Assembly: GCA_000169395.1 (NCBI GenBank)
Contig: AAXZ01000003.1
Location: forward strand, 1-64,000
Length of the DNA: 64,000 bases
DNA from: Rhodobacteraceae bacterium HTCC2150
GTDB lineage: Bacteria; Pseudomonadota; Alphaproteobacteria; Rhodobacterales; Rhodobacteraceae
Direction of reading: 5' to 3'
The notes under the pieces are model-generated. The model searched no databases and had not been told where the DNA came from. It saw only the letters and a list, made by a program, of their open reading frames with translations. The translations under genes were made by a program, and so were the position numbers. Shown here piece by piece: positions 41,641 through 51,577 of this stretch (position 1 is its first letter; the number at the start of each line of letters is the position of its first letter).

Positions 41641-42216
41641 ATGCGTATATGTGTGATTGCGGGTCTGATTTCTGTTGTTGCTGGGGCTGCTTGGGCAGAG
41701 CCAATCAACTATAAAGCGGCCAAAGGCATGATGTTTAAATCAAAAGGGGCAGTTGTCACACTGATTCCACACCCATCTGTTTCCGAGAAAGATGCCAAAG
41801 TTTTAAAGCAAGTTGGCGAAACACAGGCATATTATGGCGCAATTGCCATGTCGCCAAGTGAAGGTCTGGCCTCGCCAGCATTGGTTGCGGCAACCAATCA
41901 TCATTCCGTTGAATCAGCAAGCGCGCAAGCGATAGAGTTTTGTAACGACAAACGCGAATCCGGTTCTAAAAAATGTGTTGTCGTGGCGCAAATATTCCCA
42001 AAAAAATGGAAGGCTAAGCCTGTACAATTTAGTGCCGGTGCGACCGAAGCATTTGGGAAAGAGTATCGTCGTATTCGTGGCGACAAAGCATTTGCAACAG
42101 CAGCAAGCACGGGTGATTTTGGGATTGGAAAAGGGGAAACCGCCGCAGCGCAAGCCGTTGAGAATTGCGCAGCCAAAAATGGCGCGACAGATTGCGAAGT
42201 GACAATCGCCGACTAA
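41641..42216 (+). CDS. Exported DUF4189-like protein
   Basis: 191 residues with a signal peptide (RICVIAGLISVVAGAAWAEP). Two internal repeats each have an Ala-rich helix followed by two cysteines: SAQAIEFCNDKRESGSKKCVVV and AAAQAVENCAAKNGATDCEVTIAD. This is the DUF4189-type layout, with a disulfide in each repeat in the periplasm. Residues 60-90 (YYGAIAMSPSEGLASPALVAATNHHS) fit the same family. Function unknown. It lies 108 bases upstream of hemA on the same strand, with a 15-bp tandem repeat between them. Confidence 0.7.
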   Translation: MRICVIAGLISVVAGAAWAEPINYKAAKGMMFKSKGAVVTLIPHPSVSEKDAKVLKQVGETQAYYGAIAMSPSEGLASPALVAATNHHSVESASAQAIEFCNDKRESGSKKCVVVAQIFPKKWKAKPVQFSAGATEAFGKEYRRIRGDKAFATAASTGDFGIGKGETAAAQAVENCAAKNGATDCEVTIAD

Positions 42217-42230
42217 TACACCCGTTAAAA

Positions 42231-42275
42231 ACAGTTACAAAACGTACAGTGACAAAATGTACAGTGACAAAACAC
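42231..42275 (+). repeat. Three tandem 15-bp repeats upstream of hemA
   Basis: Three contiguous copies begin at 42231, 42246 and 42261: ACAGTTACAAAACGT, ACAGTGACAAAATGT, ACAGTGACAAAACAC. The period of 15 bases is exact and all lie 50-95 bases upstream of the hemA start. They could be regulator binding sites or a chance slippage product. Confidence 0.75.
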
Positions 42276-42324
42276 ATGCAAAAGTTTTAATGTGTTGGAA
42301 AATACGACCAAAGGAATGGCCCTT

Positions 42325-43548
42325 ATGGATTATAATGCTGCCACGGATGCCGCGATTGCAAAGCTTCACGAAGAGGGGCGCTATCGCACATTTATCAATA
42401 TCAAACGTGAAAAGGGGCAATTCCCCCACGCGGTTTGGACTGATGAACAAGGCGTTGATCGTGACATAACGGTTTGGTGCGGCAATGATTACATGGGCAT
42501 GGGGCAACATCCGGTTGTTTTGAATGCAATGCATGACGCCCTGGATGCAACGGGTGCCGGTTCTGGTGGTACGCGCAATATTTCGGGCACCACGGTTTAT
42601 CATAATGAACTAGAGGCTGAACTGGCCGACTTGCATGGCAAAGAATCGGCTTTGGTTTTCACCTCAGCATACATCGCCAATGACGCAACGCTTTCGACGT
42701 TGCCTTTGTTGTTCAAGGACATGGTCATTATTTCTGATGAACTAAATCATGCCTCGATGATCCAAGGCATTCGCCATGGCAATTGTGAAAAGCATATTTT
42801 TCGCCACAACGATGTTGCGCATTTGCGCGAAATTTTGGAAGGCATTGAAAAAGGACGGCCAATCCTCATTGCTTTTGAATCTATCTATTCAATGGATGGC
42901 GATTTTGGCCCGATTGAGGATATTTGTGATCTTGCCGACGAATTTGGCGCAATGACCTATATTGACGAGGTTCACGCTGTGGGCATGTATGGGCCACGTG
43001 GGGCAGGGGTTGCAGAGCGTGACAACTTGATGGGGCGTATCGATATCATCAACGGCACTTTGGCCAAGGCATATGGTGTGATGGGCGGCTATATTGCAAC
43101 ATCCGCTCGTTTGGTTGATGCAATACGTTCTTATGCACCGGCATTCATCTTTACGACATCTATCCCACCCGCTGTGGCGGCAGGGGCGACAGCCAGTGTG
43201 CGCCACCTTAAGGGGGATCAAGGGCTGCGTGATTTGCAACAGCAACATGCAAAAGTTCTTAAATTGCGTCTAAAGGGTTTGGGCCTACCGATTATTGATC
43301 ACGGCAGCCATATTGTGCCGGTTCATGTTGGTGATCCCGTGAAATGTAAGAACCTGTCCGATATGTTGTTGATGGAACACGGGATTTACGTTCAACCGAT
43401 TAATTTCCCTACAGTGCCGCGTGGAACAGAGCGTTTGCGCTTTACGCCATCACCCGTCCACAACCCCAAGATGATGGATCATTTGGTTGATGCCATGGAC
43501 AAGCTTTGGGGCCAATGTGCGCTGAATCGTGCCGATCTTACGGGGTAG
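42325..43548 (+). CDS. hemA: 5-aminolevulinate synthase
   Basis: 407 residues from ATG 42325 ([23 protein letters not shown]), which fits the family N-terminus; AAAGGA lies 9 bases upstream. PLP-dependent alpha-oxoamine synthase fold: [45 protein letters not shown] (PLP ring Asp) and the PLP lysine in [13 protein letters not shown]. It condenses glycine and succinyl-CoA to ALA, the first step of tetrapyrrole synthesis in alphaproteobacteria, feeding heme and the siroheme made by CysG here. It is probably regulated through the upstream repeat. Confidence 0.95.
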   Translation: MDYNAATDAAIAKLHEEGRYRTFINIKREKGQFPHAVWTDEQGVDRDITVWCGNDYMGMGQHPVVLNAMHDALDATGAGSGGTRNISGTTVYHNELEAELADLHGKESALVFTSAYIANDATLSTLPLLFKDMVIISDELNHASMIQGIRHGNCEKHIFRHNDVAHLREILEGIEKGRPILIAFESIYSMDGDFGPIEDICDLADEFGAMTYIDEVHAVGMYGPRGAGVAERDNLMGRIDIINGTLAKAYGVMGGYIATSARLVDAIRSYAPAFIFTTSIPPAVAAGATASVRHLKGDQGLRDLQQQHAKVLKLRLKGLGLPIIDHGSHIVPVHVGDPVKCKNLSDMLLMEHGIYVQPINFPTVPRGTERLRFTPSPVHNPKMMDHLVDAMDKLWGQCALNRADLTG

Positions 43549-43642
43549 GTCAGCAAATAGGCTATATTTGGCGCTAACATTGTGTTAAAAGGGCTTTATT
43601 GGTCGACACAAGCGAGTCGTTGACCCAGGGACAACAGAGGGC

Positions 43643-44842
43643 ATGAGCAGGATGATTAGGCGCAACGCACCGCCTCAGATCACCGAAGAGGAAACTGTCA
43701 AAGGTTTTGACAGTTTCGAATTGCGTCTTGGCGACATTATGCGCGGCGAACGTGCAACCCTCGGAAAATCCCTTTTTGATGTTCAACGTGAGTTGAAAAT
43801 TAAGGCCACTTATATCTCAGCAATTGAAGCGACTGACCTGCAAGCCTTTGAAACACCAAGCTTTGTTGCGGGTTACGTACGTTCCTATGCCAAGTATTTA
43901 GGCATGGACCCAGATCAAGCTTACAGTCAATTTTGCCAAGAAGCCGCCTTTACCGGCGTTCATGGTATGGAAAAAGCTGCATCCGCAAGTCGTCGGTCCG
44001 AAGATGCCGCAAAACGTGCGGCTAGTATTGTTACCACAAAGGGTGACACAGATCGCATTGCAAACCCCAAGGCCCCATTCGCCCCTGTCGCCCAACGTGC
44101 GATTTGGAGCATCGAGCCGGGCGCCATTGGATCTAGTGCTATCCTATTGGCCTTAATTGGCGTTCTTGGATTTGGCGCATATTCTGTTTTGATGCAGGTT
44201 CAAAAGGTTACTTTTGCGCCGATTGAACAATCCCCCGGTGTGGTTGCGCAGCTTGATCCGCTAACCAGCACAGTGGCGCAAGTTGGTCTTGGTGAGATCA
44301 ACGAACTGGGCGTGCCGAATGTTGATGTCATGGATCGCCTTTATCGCCCTGTACCATTGGATGTGCCGGTTCTTGTGGCACGTGATGGACCCATTTCGGC
44401 CATCCGCCCCAATTTAACCGCCCCAACCTTGGCGACACCGAACGCACAAGGCGATGCAATTTTGACAGCCTTGAACGAGGCTAACGATGTTCAGGTGTTA
44501 GAAGACACAAATGAGCAAGTCGCCTTTTTGGCCGTACGTCCTGCATGGGTACAAGTCAGCGGTGCTGACGGTACAGTCTTGTTTGAAAAGATCATGAATG
44601 CGGGTGAAAAATACGTAGCCCCAAACACTGAAACAGCGCCTTTGCTGAAAGTCGGTGAATCTGGCGCAATCTACTTTGCCATTGGTGACAAAACATACGG
44701 TCCTGCAGGTACCCAAGGCGCTGTGTCTTCAAACATCGCTTTGGATCAGGCCAGCCTTGTGCAAAAATATGCTCTTGCCGACCCCGACAGCGCCGACATG
44801 ACCACAATCAAAACCGTAGCCGAGGTTGTTGTTGGAAATTAA
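43643..44842 (+). CDS. RodZ-like helix-turn-helix membrane protein
   Basis: 399 residues. The cytoplasmic N-terminus carries a RodZ-type HTH_25 (LGDIMRGERATLGKSLFDVQRELKIKATYISAIEATDLQAFETPSFVAGYVRSYAKYLGMD). A single membrane span follows near residues 170-190 (IGSSAILLALIGVLGFGAYSVLM). A Pro/Thr-rich periplasmic stalk leads to a C-terminal DUF4115 beta domain (AWVQVSGADGTVLFEKIMNAGEKYVAP). RodZ links MreB to the elongation machinery and sets cell shape. AmiC, PBP1A, bactofilin and M23 genes nearby support that role. AGAGGG precedes the ATG. Confidence 0.85.
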   Translation: MSRMIRRNAPPQITEEETVKGFDSFELRLGDIMRGERATLGKSLFDVQRELKIKATYISAIEATDLQAFETPSFVAGYVRSYAKYLGMDPDQAYSQFCQEAAFTGVHGMEKAASASRRSEDAAKRAASIVTTKGDTDRIANPKAPFAPVAQRAIWSIEPGAIGSSAILLALIGVLGFGAYSVLMQVQKVTFAPIEQSPGVVAQLDPLTSTVAQVGLGEINELGVPNVDVMDRLYRPVPLDVPVLVARDGPISAIRPNLTAPTLATPNAQGDAILTALNEANDVQVLEDTNEQVAFLAVRPAWVQVSGADGTVLFEKIMNAGEKYVAPNTETAPLLKVGESGAIYFAIGDKTYGPAGTQGAVSSNIALDQASLVQKYALADPDSADMTTIKTVAEVVVGN

Positions 44843-44927
44843 GCCACGCTGCGGCATTTCCATTGATTGAATCCTTCTACAATTAGGCTTATCTCAAAAT
44901 TAACTGATCTGTCTTTAAGGACCGCTT

Positions 44928-46049
44928 ATGTCTTCGCTGCATTCTATTCGCCCTTGGCGTAACATTTATCGTCGTAAATCCCGTCAGATTATGGTGGGAA
45001 ATGTTCCTGTTGGTGGCGATGCGCCGATCACGGTTCAAACGATGACCAACACTGACAGTGGCGATGTTAAGGCGACGTTGGCACAGATTAATGCCGCAGC
45101 CGAAGCTGGCGCCGATATCGTGCGGGTTTCAACGCCCGATCAAGAAGCGACAACCGCTTTGCGTGATATTGTCAAAGGAAGTCCGGTGCCGATCGTGGCG
45201 GACATTCATTTTCATTACAAACGCGCCATTGAAGCCGCCGAGGCAGGGGCTGCCTGTCTGCGGATCAATCCGGGTAATATTGGGGATAGCAAACGTGTGG
45301 CCGAGGTCATCAAAGCAGCCAAAGACCACGGATGTGCCATTCGCATTGGTGTAAACGCTGGCAGCTTGGAAAAGCACTTGTTGGATAAATACGCAGAACC
45401 TTGCCCTGACGCCATGGTTGAAAGCGGGATGGATCACATCAAAATTCTGCAAGACCACGATTTTCATGAATTCAAAATTTCCGTGAAAGCGTCTGATGTA
45501 TTCATGGCGGCTGCCGCTTATCAGCAAATTGGTGATGTGACGGATGCACCGATCCATTTAGGTATTACCGAGGCAGGCGGATTAACGTCGGGCACGATTA
45601 AATCCTCGATCGGGATGGGCAACCTTTTGTGGAATGGCATTGGTGACACGATCCGCGTGTCGTTGTCAGCGGATCCAGTGGAAGAGGTCAAAGTCGGCTA
45701 TGAAATCCTAAAATCACTGGGATTGCGTCATCGCGGTGTGAACATCATTTCCTGTCCAAGCTGCGCGCGACAAGGTTTTGATGTGATCAGCACTGTGGCA
45801 ACACTAGAACAACGCTTAGCACACATCAAAACCCCCATGAGCCTTAGTATCATTGGCTGTGTGGTAAATGGCCCAGGCGAGGCATTGATGACGGACGTTG
45901 GATTTACGGGCGGCGGTAAAGATGCCGGTATGGTCTATTGGGCAGGAAAAACCAGCCACAAGTTAGACAACGACAAAATGGTCGAAAACATTGTTGAGTT
46001 GGTGGAAAAGCGTGCCGCTGAACTTGAAAGTACAGAAACAGAAATCTAA
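44928..46049 (+). CDS. ispG: 4-hydroxy-3-methylbut-2-enyl-diphosphate synthase
   Basis: 373 residues, the usual bacterial form. The TIM-barrel part shows [41 protein letters not shown] and LRINPGNIG. The [4Fe-4S] ligands are in [11 protein letters not shown] and CVVNGPGEA. It converts MEcPP to HMBPP in the MEP isoprenoid pathway, using electrons from ferredoxin or flavodoxin. It converges on the M48 peptidase gene, with a gap of six bases and no terminator visible. ATG 44928 follows AAGGACC. Confidence 0.95.
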   Translation: MSSLHSIRPWRNIYRRKSRQIMVGNVPVGGDAPITVQTMTNTDSGDVKATLAQINAAAEAGADIVRVSTPDQEATTALRDIVKGSPVPIVADIHFHYKRAIEAAEAGAACLRINPGNIGDSKRVAEVIKAAKDHGCAIRIGVNAGSLEKHLLDKYAEPCPDAMVESGMDHIKILQDHDFHEFKISVKASDVFMAAAAYQQIGDVTDAPIHLGITEAGGLTSGTIKSSIGMGNLLWNGIGDTIRVSLSADPVEEVKVGYEILKSLGLRHRGVNIISCPSCARQGFDVISTVATLEQRLAHIKTPMSLSIIGCVVNGPGEALMTDVGFTGGGKDAGMVYWAGKTSHKLDNDKMVENIVELVEKRAAELESTETEI

Positions 46050-46055
46050 TCCGAT

Positions 46056-47402
46056 CTATCGTTTCCGTTTCTTCTTTGCACCAGCACGTTCTGCGGCAAT
46101 CGATATATCTTGCGCCCTTAGCCATGCAGATGATCCGCGTGGCAGCAAACCCATTGCGCGATTTGCGTGAATTCCCGCATCTGACAATCGACCCAGTACT
46201 GCATAACGTTCCGCAGTCGCGCTTGAGGCCATGCCATTGTTTCCTGCGTGGGCATAAGCCTGAGCAAGGTTGCGCAACAGTCGGGGGTTTGCACCGTCTC
46301 GGCCATAGGCCTTTTTCAAGACACTAAGTGCAGATTTATACTGCTTTGCCGCCAATAAGGCGCGCCCATAGTCTGCCAAAAACAAAGGTTCATTCGGGGC
46401 CAGTTTCACCGCCCTTTGATAAACAGGAACAGCGGCTGCAAATTCACGCGACTCTAGCAGAATTTGCCCTTTTAATTCAGTGTAGTAGGGGTCATTGGGG
46501 CGCAAACTTAACAGCGCGTTTATGTTGGCTTTGGCTTGTTTAATGTCTGGCTTTTTGTGATAGGCAATAGCACGTGTCAGCAATGCGATTTCGGATTTGT
46601 CGGATTTTTTGACGCGACGCAGTGTATAGGATGGGTTTTGCAGGAAACCACCCAGTTTCGCCCGCACCCGTGCATACCAATAGGTCGTGTTCACGGATGG
46701 CTTGGCAGAGGTTCCACCATAGGCCGCCGCATACCCTTTGGCGGCGCGAATGCGGTCTGAATGTAAGGGGTGCGTACTGGCATAAGGGTCGCGGCGGTTG
46801 ATGTTTAACGCCTCTTGTCCGCGAAAAATGTTTAAAACCTCGACCATTGCTTGCGGGTTTACTTTGGCGCGCACCATATAGCGTGCGGCTGATTGATCTG
46901 CGCTGTTTTCTTCGGCGCGTGTATGACCGAAAAATACGCGTTTTGCGCTGGATTGTGTTCCAAGGGCGATGCCTGCTGCGGCTTCGCCATTACCACTGAC
47001 GGCGGCAGCGGCGGCAAGTAAGGCACCGATTCCTGCAGCGGTTTTAGCTGATCGTGCGTTGCTGAGGCGACGGTTGATATGTCCATTTGAAATATGTGCC
47101 GCCTCATGGGCAATAACGGCCTGCAATTGTTCAACAGTTTTTAGCTTAAGGATCAAACCTGAATGAATATAGATGTGCGAATGATCGGCCACAAATGCAT
47201 TAAGTGAGCTGCTATTGATGACGCGAATTTTTATACGGTTCTTGCCGATGCCTGCCGCGTTCAGAATTGGCGCAGCAATCTCTGCCAGCGCACGTTCAAT
47301 TTCCGCATCGCGAATAAGTCCTGCAGCACGAACTGGTGCCGAACTGATTATCAAAACGGCAATCATCACGATGATCATTGTGGGTATTCGTACGAGAAAC
47401 AT
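46056..47402 (-). CDS. M48 family metalloprotease with TPR domain (BepA/LoiP-like)
   Basis: 448 residues. A signal/anchor segment lies at residues 8-27 (TMIIVMIAVLIISSAPVRAA). The M48 zinc site is IAHEAAHISNGH (His99-Glu-x2-His103) with a downstream Glu in RAEENSADQ (164/165). Tetratricopeptide repeats fill residues 275-430 (PYYTELKGQILLESREFAAAVPVYQRAVKLAPNEPLF). In E. coli the homologous BepA degrades or chaperones stalled outer-membrane proteins such as LptD in the periplasm. The C-terminus is basic (KKKRKR). Divergent from the amidase gene, with 209 bases between them that hold no other gene. Confidence 0.88.
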   Translation of the reverse strand: MFLVRIPTMIIVMIAVLIISSAPVRAAGLIRDAEIERALAEIAAPILNAAGIGKNRIKIRVINSSSLNAFVADHSHIYIHSGLILKLKTVEQLQAVIAHEAAHISNGHINRRLSNARSAKTAAGIGALLAAAAAVSGNGEAAAGIALGTQSSAKRVFFGHTRAEENSADQSAARYMVRAKVNPQAMVEVLNIFRGQEALNINRRDPYASTHPLHSDRIRAAKGYAAAYGGTSAKPSVNTTYWYARVRAKLGGFLQNPSYTLRRVKKSDKSEIALLTRAIAYHKKPDIKQAKANINALLSLRPNDPYYTELKGQILLESREFAAAVPVYQRAVKLAPNEPLFLADYGRALLAAKQYKSALSVLKKAYGRDGANPRLLRNLAQAYAHAGNNGMASSATAERYAVLGRLSDAGIHANRAMGLLPRGSSAWLRAQDISIAAERAGAKKKRKR

Positions 47403-47611
47403 TCAAACGCTTTCACATGGGAGGCAAATATCCATAAACTGTGAGGCTAATAATCTAAGAGTACAAGGGTCACACTCAATGATCCCCTTATCGTGATACA
47501 CATCGGCAAATTTTTGCTGTTAAGATGAGGGGTAAAAGCAATCCACCATATTCATGGCAGAGCCGAAATAAAGTGGATATAGTAATCAAAAGAAAACAAA
47601 CGGGCAGGTCG

Positions 47612-48847
47612 ATGATGTTAAAAATGGGAAAGTGGGCAGTCGCCATATGGGTGATGTTGATCTGTAATCAACCCGTTTTCGCCCAAGAATTTCGTGCCTT
47701 GGCGCAAGTGAACATCGCTGAAAGTGAAATTAAACTAAGTGCACATAAGGCCCAAGTTTCCTTGAACATCAGCCAATCTGTGCCATTTAGGATTTCAGCT
47801 TTGGATATGCCACCAAGATTGGTGGTTGATTTCAACGAGGTGGATTTTACCGGCGTCGCAAGAACTGACATTTTTCCGCAAGCAGACACAAATGATGGGC
47901 TTCGATTTGGGGCGTTTGACCGAGGATGGTCGCGGTTGATTTTGGAACTTGGTACGCCCATGACTTTGAATTCAGCGGATATGAGAGTGCTAGAAGATAG
48001 TGCTGGCGCGATAATCGATATTCAATTATCAGCCAGCAATGCAGAGGATTTCGCCAACTGGGCAAGCGAAAGTCAGGCAAAACTGCGTGGAATCCCCAAA
48101 GAATTGCCGCGTTTTGCACCAAAACCCCGTCAGAATGGTGAACGTCCTTTGGTTGTGGTGATTGATGCGGGGCACGGTGGCATTGATTCCGGTGCCGAAC
48201 GTGAAGGCGTACGGGAATCCAGTTTGGTTTTGACATTTGCAAAAGAGTTGCAATCGCTTTTGCAAGAAGAGGGCGGGATGGAAGTGCATCTAACCCGTGA
48301 TCGCGATATTTTTGTGCCCCTTCAAGCCCGCGTAAGTTTTGCGCGAAAAATGAATGCCGATGTTTTTTTGTCGATCCATGCGGATGCGTTGGAAAAAGGT
48401 CGTGCAACGGGGACCTCGATTTACACCTTGTCGGACGAAGCGTCTGATGCGGCCTCGCATCAACTTGCACAAAGTCAGGATCGTGGTGATTTGTTGGCGG
48501 GCGTTGATTTGACCGGACAAGACGATAAAATTAGCGAATTATTGATGGAAATGGTGCGTCGCGAAACGACGCCACGCACAGATATGTTGGCGGCTGCGAT
48601 GCTTGACGGTATTCGAACATCGTTGGGGTCTATGCATCGCCGTCCGCACCTTAAGGCAGGGTTTTCTGTTTTACGTGCGGCGGATATTCCTTCGGTGTTG
48701 ATTGAACTTGGTTTTATGTCGTCTTCTAATGATCTGGCACAGATGCTTGACCCGGGTTGGCGCGATCAAATTTCTTTCGGCATTTTATTGGCTCTGCAAT
48801 CATGGAAAGCGGATGATGCTGAGGCTGCAACGCTTATCCGTAAATAG
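47612..48847 (+). CDS. amiC: N-acetylmuramoyl-L-alanine amidase (AMIN + Amidase_3, AmiC type)
   Basis: 411 residues from ATG 47612, with GGGCAGG upstream. An in-frame 47525 start would add a non-hydrophobic leader. A signal peptide (KWAVAIWVMLICNQPVFAQ) leads to an AMIN septal-targeting domain (30-130: LSAHKAQVSLNISQSVPFRISALDMPPRLVVDF). The Amidase_3 catalytic domain has zinc ligands in IDAGHGGIDSGA, RESSLVLTF, SIHADA and LIELGFMS. It cleaves the peptide from glycan in the periplasm during cell separation. It is followed by PBP1A on the same strand after 126 bases. Confidence 0.9.
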   Translation: MMLKMGKWAVAIWVMLICNQPVFAQEFRALAQVNIAESEIKLSAHKAQVSLNISQSVPFRISALDMPPRLVVDFNEVDFTGVARTDIFPQADTNDGLRFGAFDRGWSRLILELGTPMTLNSADMRVLEDSAGAIIDIQLSASNAEDFANWASESQAKLRGIPKELPRFAPKPRQNGERPLVVVIDAGHGGIDSGAEREGVRESSLVLTFAKELQSLLQEEGGMEVHLTRDRDIFVPLQARVSFARKMNADVFLSIHADALEKGRATGTSIYTLSDEASDAASHQLAQSQDRGDLLAGVDLTGQDDKISELLMEMVRRETTPRTDMLAAAMLDGIRTSLGSMHRRPHLKAGFSVLRAADIPSVLIELGFMSSSNDLAQMLDPGWRDQISFGILLALQSWKADDAEAATLIRK

Positions 48848-48973
48848 ATTTATAAAAGGCACATTTATGTGATCGTTTTGCGCCGAAACACGCCGATATT
48901 CCCCCTTAAACTCTTTTGACCTGCGCGTAGCTTGGCCTTATAAAGAACCCGATCTACACCAAGAGGTATCCCT

Positions 48974-51523
48974 TTGTTTCGTGCATTCTTTTCTTTTTTC
49001 GGCGGGATATTCAGCCTGATCACCAACGGGGCGATCATGATCGCGTTAACCGTAGGCGCAATTTTTTGGATGTACGGCCGCGATTTACCCAATCACGAAC
49101 AACTTGCCAATTACGCACCTCCTATGATTTCGCGGATTTATTCCGGTGAAGGTCGACTTATGGATGAGTTTGCCAAGGAGCGCCGTCTGTTTACACCGGC
49201 CGAAGAAATTCCTGATTTGGTGAAGCAAGCCTTCATTTCGGCAGAGGATAAACATTTTTATACCCACAAAGGCTATGACCCCGTGGGTATGGCCAGTGCG
49301 GCATTTGATGCGGCCCAAGGTGGGCGATTGCGTGGTGCTTCGACCATCACACAGCAGGTGATGAAGAACTTTTTGCTAAGTTCAGATCGATCTGCGGAAC
49401 GTAAGATCAAAGAATTGATTTTGGCGTCACGCCTAGAAGATACGTTAGACAAAGACGATATTCTGTCGCTTTATCTAAATGAAATTGATCTTGGCTTGCG
49501 CAGTTTCGGTGTAACGGCGGCGGCGCAAACTTATTACAATAAAACACTGTCTGAATTGACTGTAGAAGAGGCGGCCTATTTGGCAATTTTGCCCAAAGCC
49601 CCCTACGGTTATGACGCCATCAAAGATTACGACAAAGCCATAACGCGCCGCAATTTCGTTCTGAAAGAAATGAATGAAAACGGGTACATAGATGACGCAA
49701 AATACGCCGAAACCCGTGAATTACCCCTTAAAACCGTACAGCGTGGCGACTATCCCAGCTTTAAGGCGGCATTACCACCGCGTGACTATTTTACCGATGA
49801 AATCCGCCGTCAGTTAGCGGGGCAGTTCGGAGAGGAAGAATTCTTCTCGGGTGGCCTGTCTATTCGCGCCACTGTTGATCCTGAGTTACAAGACGAAGCG
49901 GCACTCGCCTTGCGCAAAGGTTTGGAAAAATACGACCGCAGTCGTGGTATTTGGCACGAACTAAAGGTGAGTCTGTCAGAGGCTGATTTGGCCGATGAAG
50001 AGACTTGGCGCGCTGCTTTGCTAGAAACCAAAATGCCCCGTGACATCGAGGGATGGCACGTCGCCGTTGCATTGGAAGAACGCGACAAACACGTTCGTAT
50101 CGGCATTGAAAACGTCAAAAATGACGACGATGGCCATTGGATTGGTCCAGAAGATGTCACATGGGCGCGACCGCGCCTTGCGTCAGGTGAATTGGGCAAG
50201 AAAGCCCGCAAAGCCAATGATTTGATCAAACTTGGCGACGTCTTTCTGGTTAAACAATTACTTAAGAAAGATGGCAGCTTTGATCGGTGGTCCTTGCGTC
50301 AGGTGCCAAAAGTGCAGGGCGGCTTTATGGCGATGGATGTGAACACTGGGCGTGTTTTGGCCATGCAAGGTGGATTTTCCTATCAGGATTCAACCTTTAA
50401 CCGTGCAACGCAAGCAACGCGTCAGCCTGGATCATCATTCAAACCCTTCGTTTATGCCGCAGCCCTAGACAGCGGCTATTCACCGGCCACGATCGTTATT
50501 GACGCACCAATTGAAATCGACACACCACAAGGTTTGTGGCGGCCTCGTAACTCATCCAACAAATTCTATGGGCCAACGCCGCTGCGAACTGGTATCGAAC
50601 AATCCCGCAACCTAATGACTGTGCGTTTGGCCGAGGAAATCGGCATGGACCTTGTTGCGTCCTATGCGGAAAAATTCGGCGTTTACGAGGGTATGGATTT
50701 ATTCTTGGCGAACTCCTTGGGCAGTCAAGAAACCACGCTTTACAAAATGGTGGCGGCTTATGCGATGTTTGCCAACGGCGGCGAACGGGTGGAACCCACG
50801 CTAGTTGACCGTATTCAAGATCGGTGGGGTAAGACGATATTCCGCCATGACGAACGAATTTGTGAGGAATGCAGCCTAGAGGAATTGCCAGCAGGCCAAG
50901 CACCAACAATTGTTTCAAATCGCGAACGCGTCATGAATGCCGTGACAGCCTATCAACTTACGTCGATGATGAAGGGTGTTGTGGATCGCGGTACGGCGGC
51001 CAGCACCATTCGCTTGCCTGTGCCGATTGCAGGTAAAACAGGAACGACGAATGACGCCAAGGATCTGTGGTTTGTTGGGTTCTCATCCAACATAGTTGCG
51101 GGTTGCTATATCGGATTTGATCAACCTGCGCCCCTTGGCCGCGGCGCATATGGCGGTACAAACTGTGGCCCAGTTTTTGATGATTTCATGGAAGTTGCGA
51201 TCAGGAAATACGGTGGTGGTAAGTTTGAGGTGCCAGAAGGTGGCGTATTCGTAAAAATCGATCGTTTTTCAGGGGCCCGGTTGCCCAACAGTGCCTCGGG
51301 TGATTATGTGGTTGCCGAATTGTTTCGCGAAGGCGAGGAACCAATTTCAGGCGTTCTATCGGTGATCGACGGTGGGTTTGGCTATTCAAATACATTGCCA
51401 TTGTTTGCGCGCGGCGAAGTAGAGCTTGAGGTTGAAAAAGAGGTTGTAACTTCGACCGGTAAAAAAGCCACGATCGGGAAAAAGGCGACCTTTGGATCGC
51501 TTTCCTCAGGTGGGCTTTACTGA
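48974..51523 (+). CDS. mrcA: Penicillin-binding protein 1A (bifunctional class A PBP)
   Basis: 849 residues from TTG 48974 (AGAGG about 8 bases upstream); there is no ATG/GTG in frame that keeps the membrane anchor at residues 5-30 (FFSFFGGIFSLITNGAIMIALTVGA). The GT51 glycosyltransferase domain has the catalytic Glu in SAEDKHFYTHKG and STITQQVMKN. A Mrc-type OB insert lies at about 300-420. The transpeptidase motifs are SSFK (PGSSFKPF), SRN and KTGT (AGKTGTTNDAKD). It polymerises and cross-links peptidoglycan at the outer face of the inner membrane. Confidence 0.94.
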   Translation: MFRAFFSFFGGIFSLITNGAIMIALTVGAIFWMYGRDLPNHEQLANYAPPMISRIYSGEGRLMDEFAKERRLFTPAEEIPDLVKQAFISAEDKHFYTHKGYDPVGMASAAFDAAQGGRLRGASTITQQVMKNFLLSSDRSAERKIKELILASRLEDTLDKDDILSLYLNEIDLGLRSFGVTAAAQTYYNKTLSELTVEEAAYLAILPKAPYGYDAIKDYDKAITRRNFVLKEMNENGYIDDAKYAETRELPLKTVQRGDYPSFKAALPPRDYFTDEIRRQLAGQFGEEEFFSGGLSIRATVDPELQDEAALALRKGLEKYDRSRGIWHELKVSLSEADLADEETWRAALLETKMPRDIEGWHVAVALEERDKHVRIGIENVKNDDDGHWIGPEDVTWARPRLASGELGKKARKANDLIKLGDVFLVKQLLKKDGSFDRWSLRQVPKVQGGFMAMDVNTGRVLAMQGGFSYQDSTFNRATQATRQPGSSFKPFVYAAALDSGYSPATIVIDAPIEIDTPQGLWRPRNSSNKFYGPTPLRTGIEQSRNLMTVRLAEEIGMDLVASYAEKFGVYEGMDLFLANSLGSQETTLYKMVAAYAMFANGGERVEPTLVDRIQDRWGKTIFRHDERICEECSLEELPAGQAPTIVSNRERVMNAVTAYQLTSMMKGVVDRGTAASTIRLPVPIAGKTGTTNDAKDLWFVGFSSNIVAGCYIGFDQPAPLGRGAYGGTNCGPVFDDFMEVAIRKYGGGKFEVPEGGVFVKIDRFSGARLPNSASGDYVVAELFREGEEPISGVLSVIDGGFGYSNTLPLFARGEVELEVEKEVVTSTGKKATIGKKATFGSLSSGGLY

Positions 51524-51577
51524 CGTTGCTGGCCGCGTTACACCCTGCTTAACGAATAAATTCAATGGAATATCAAG

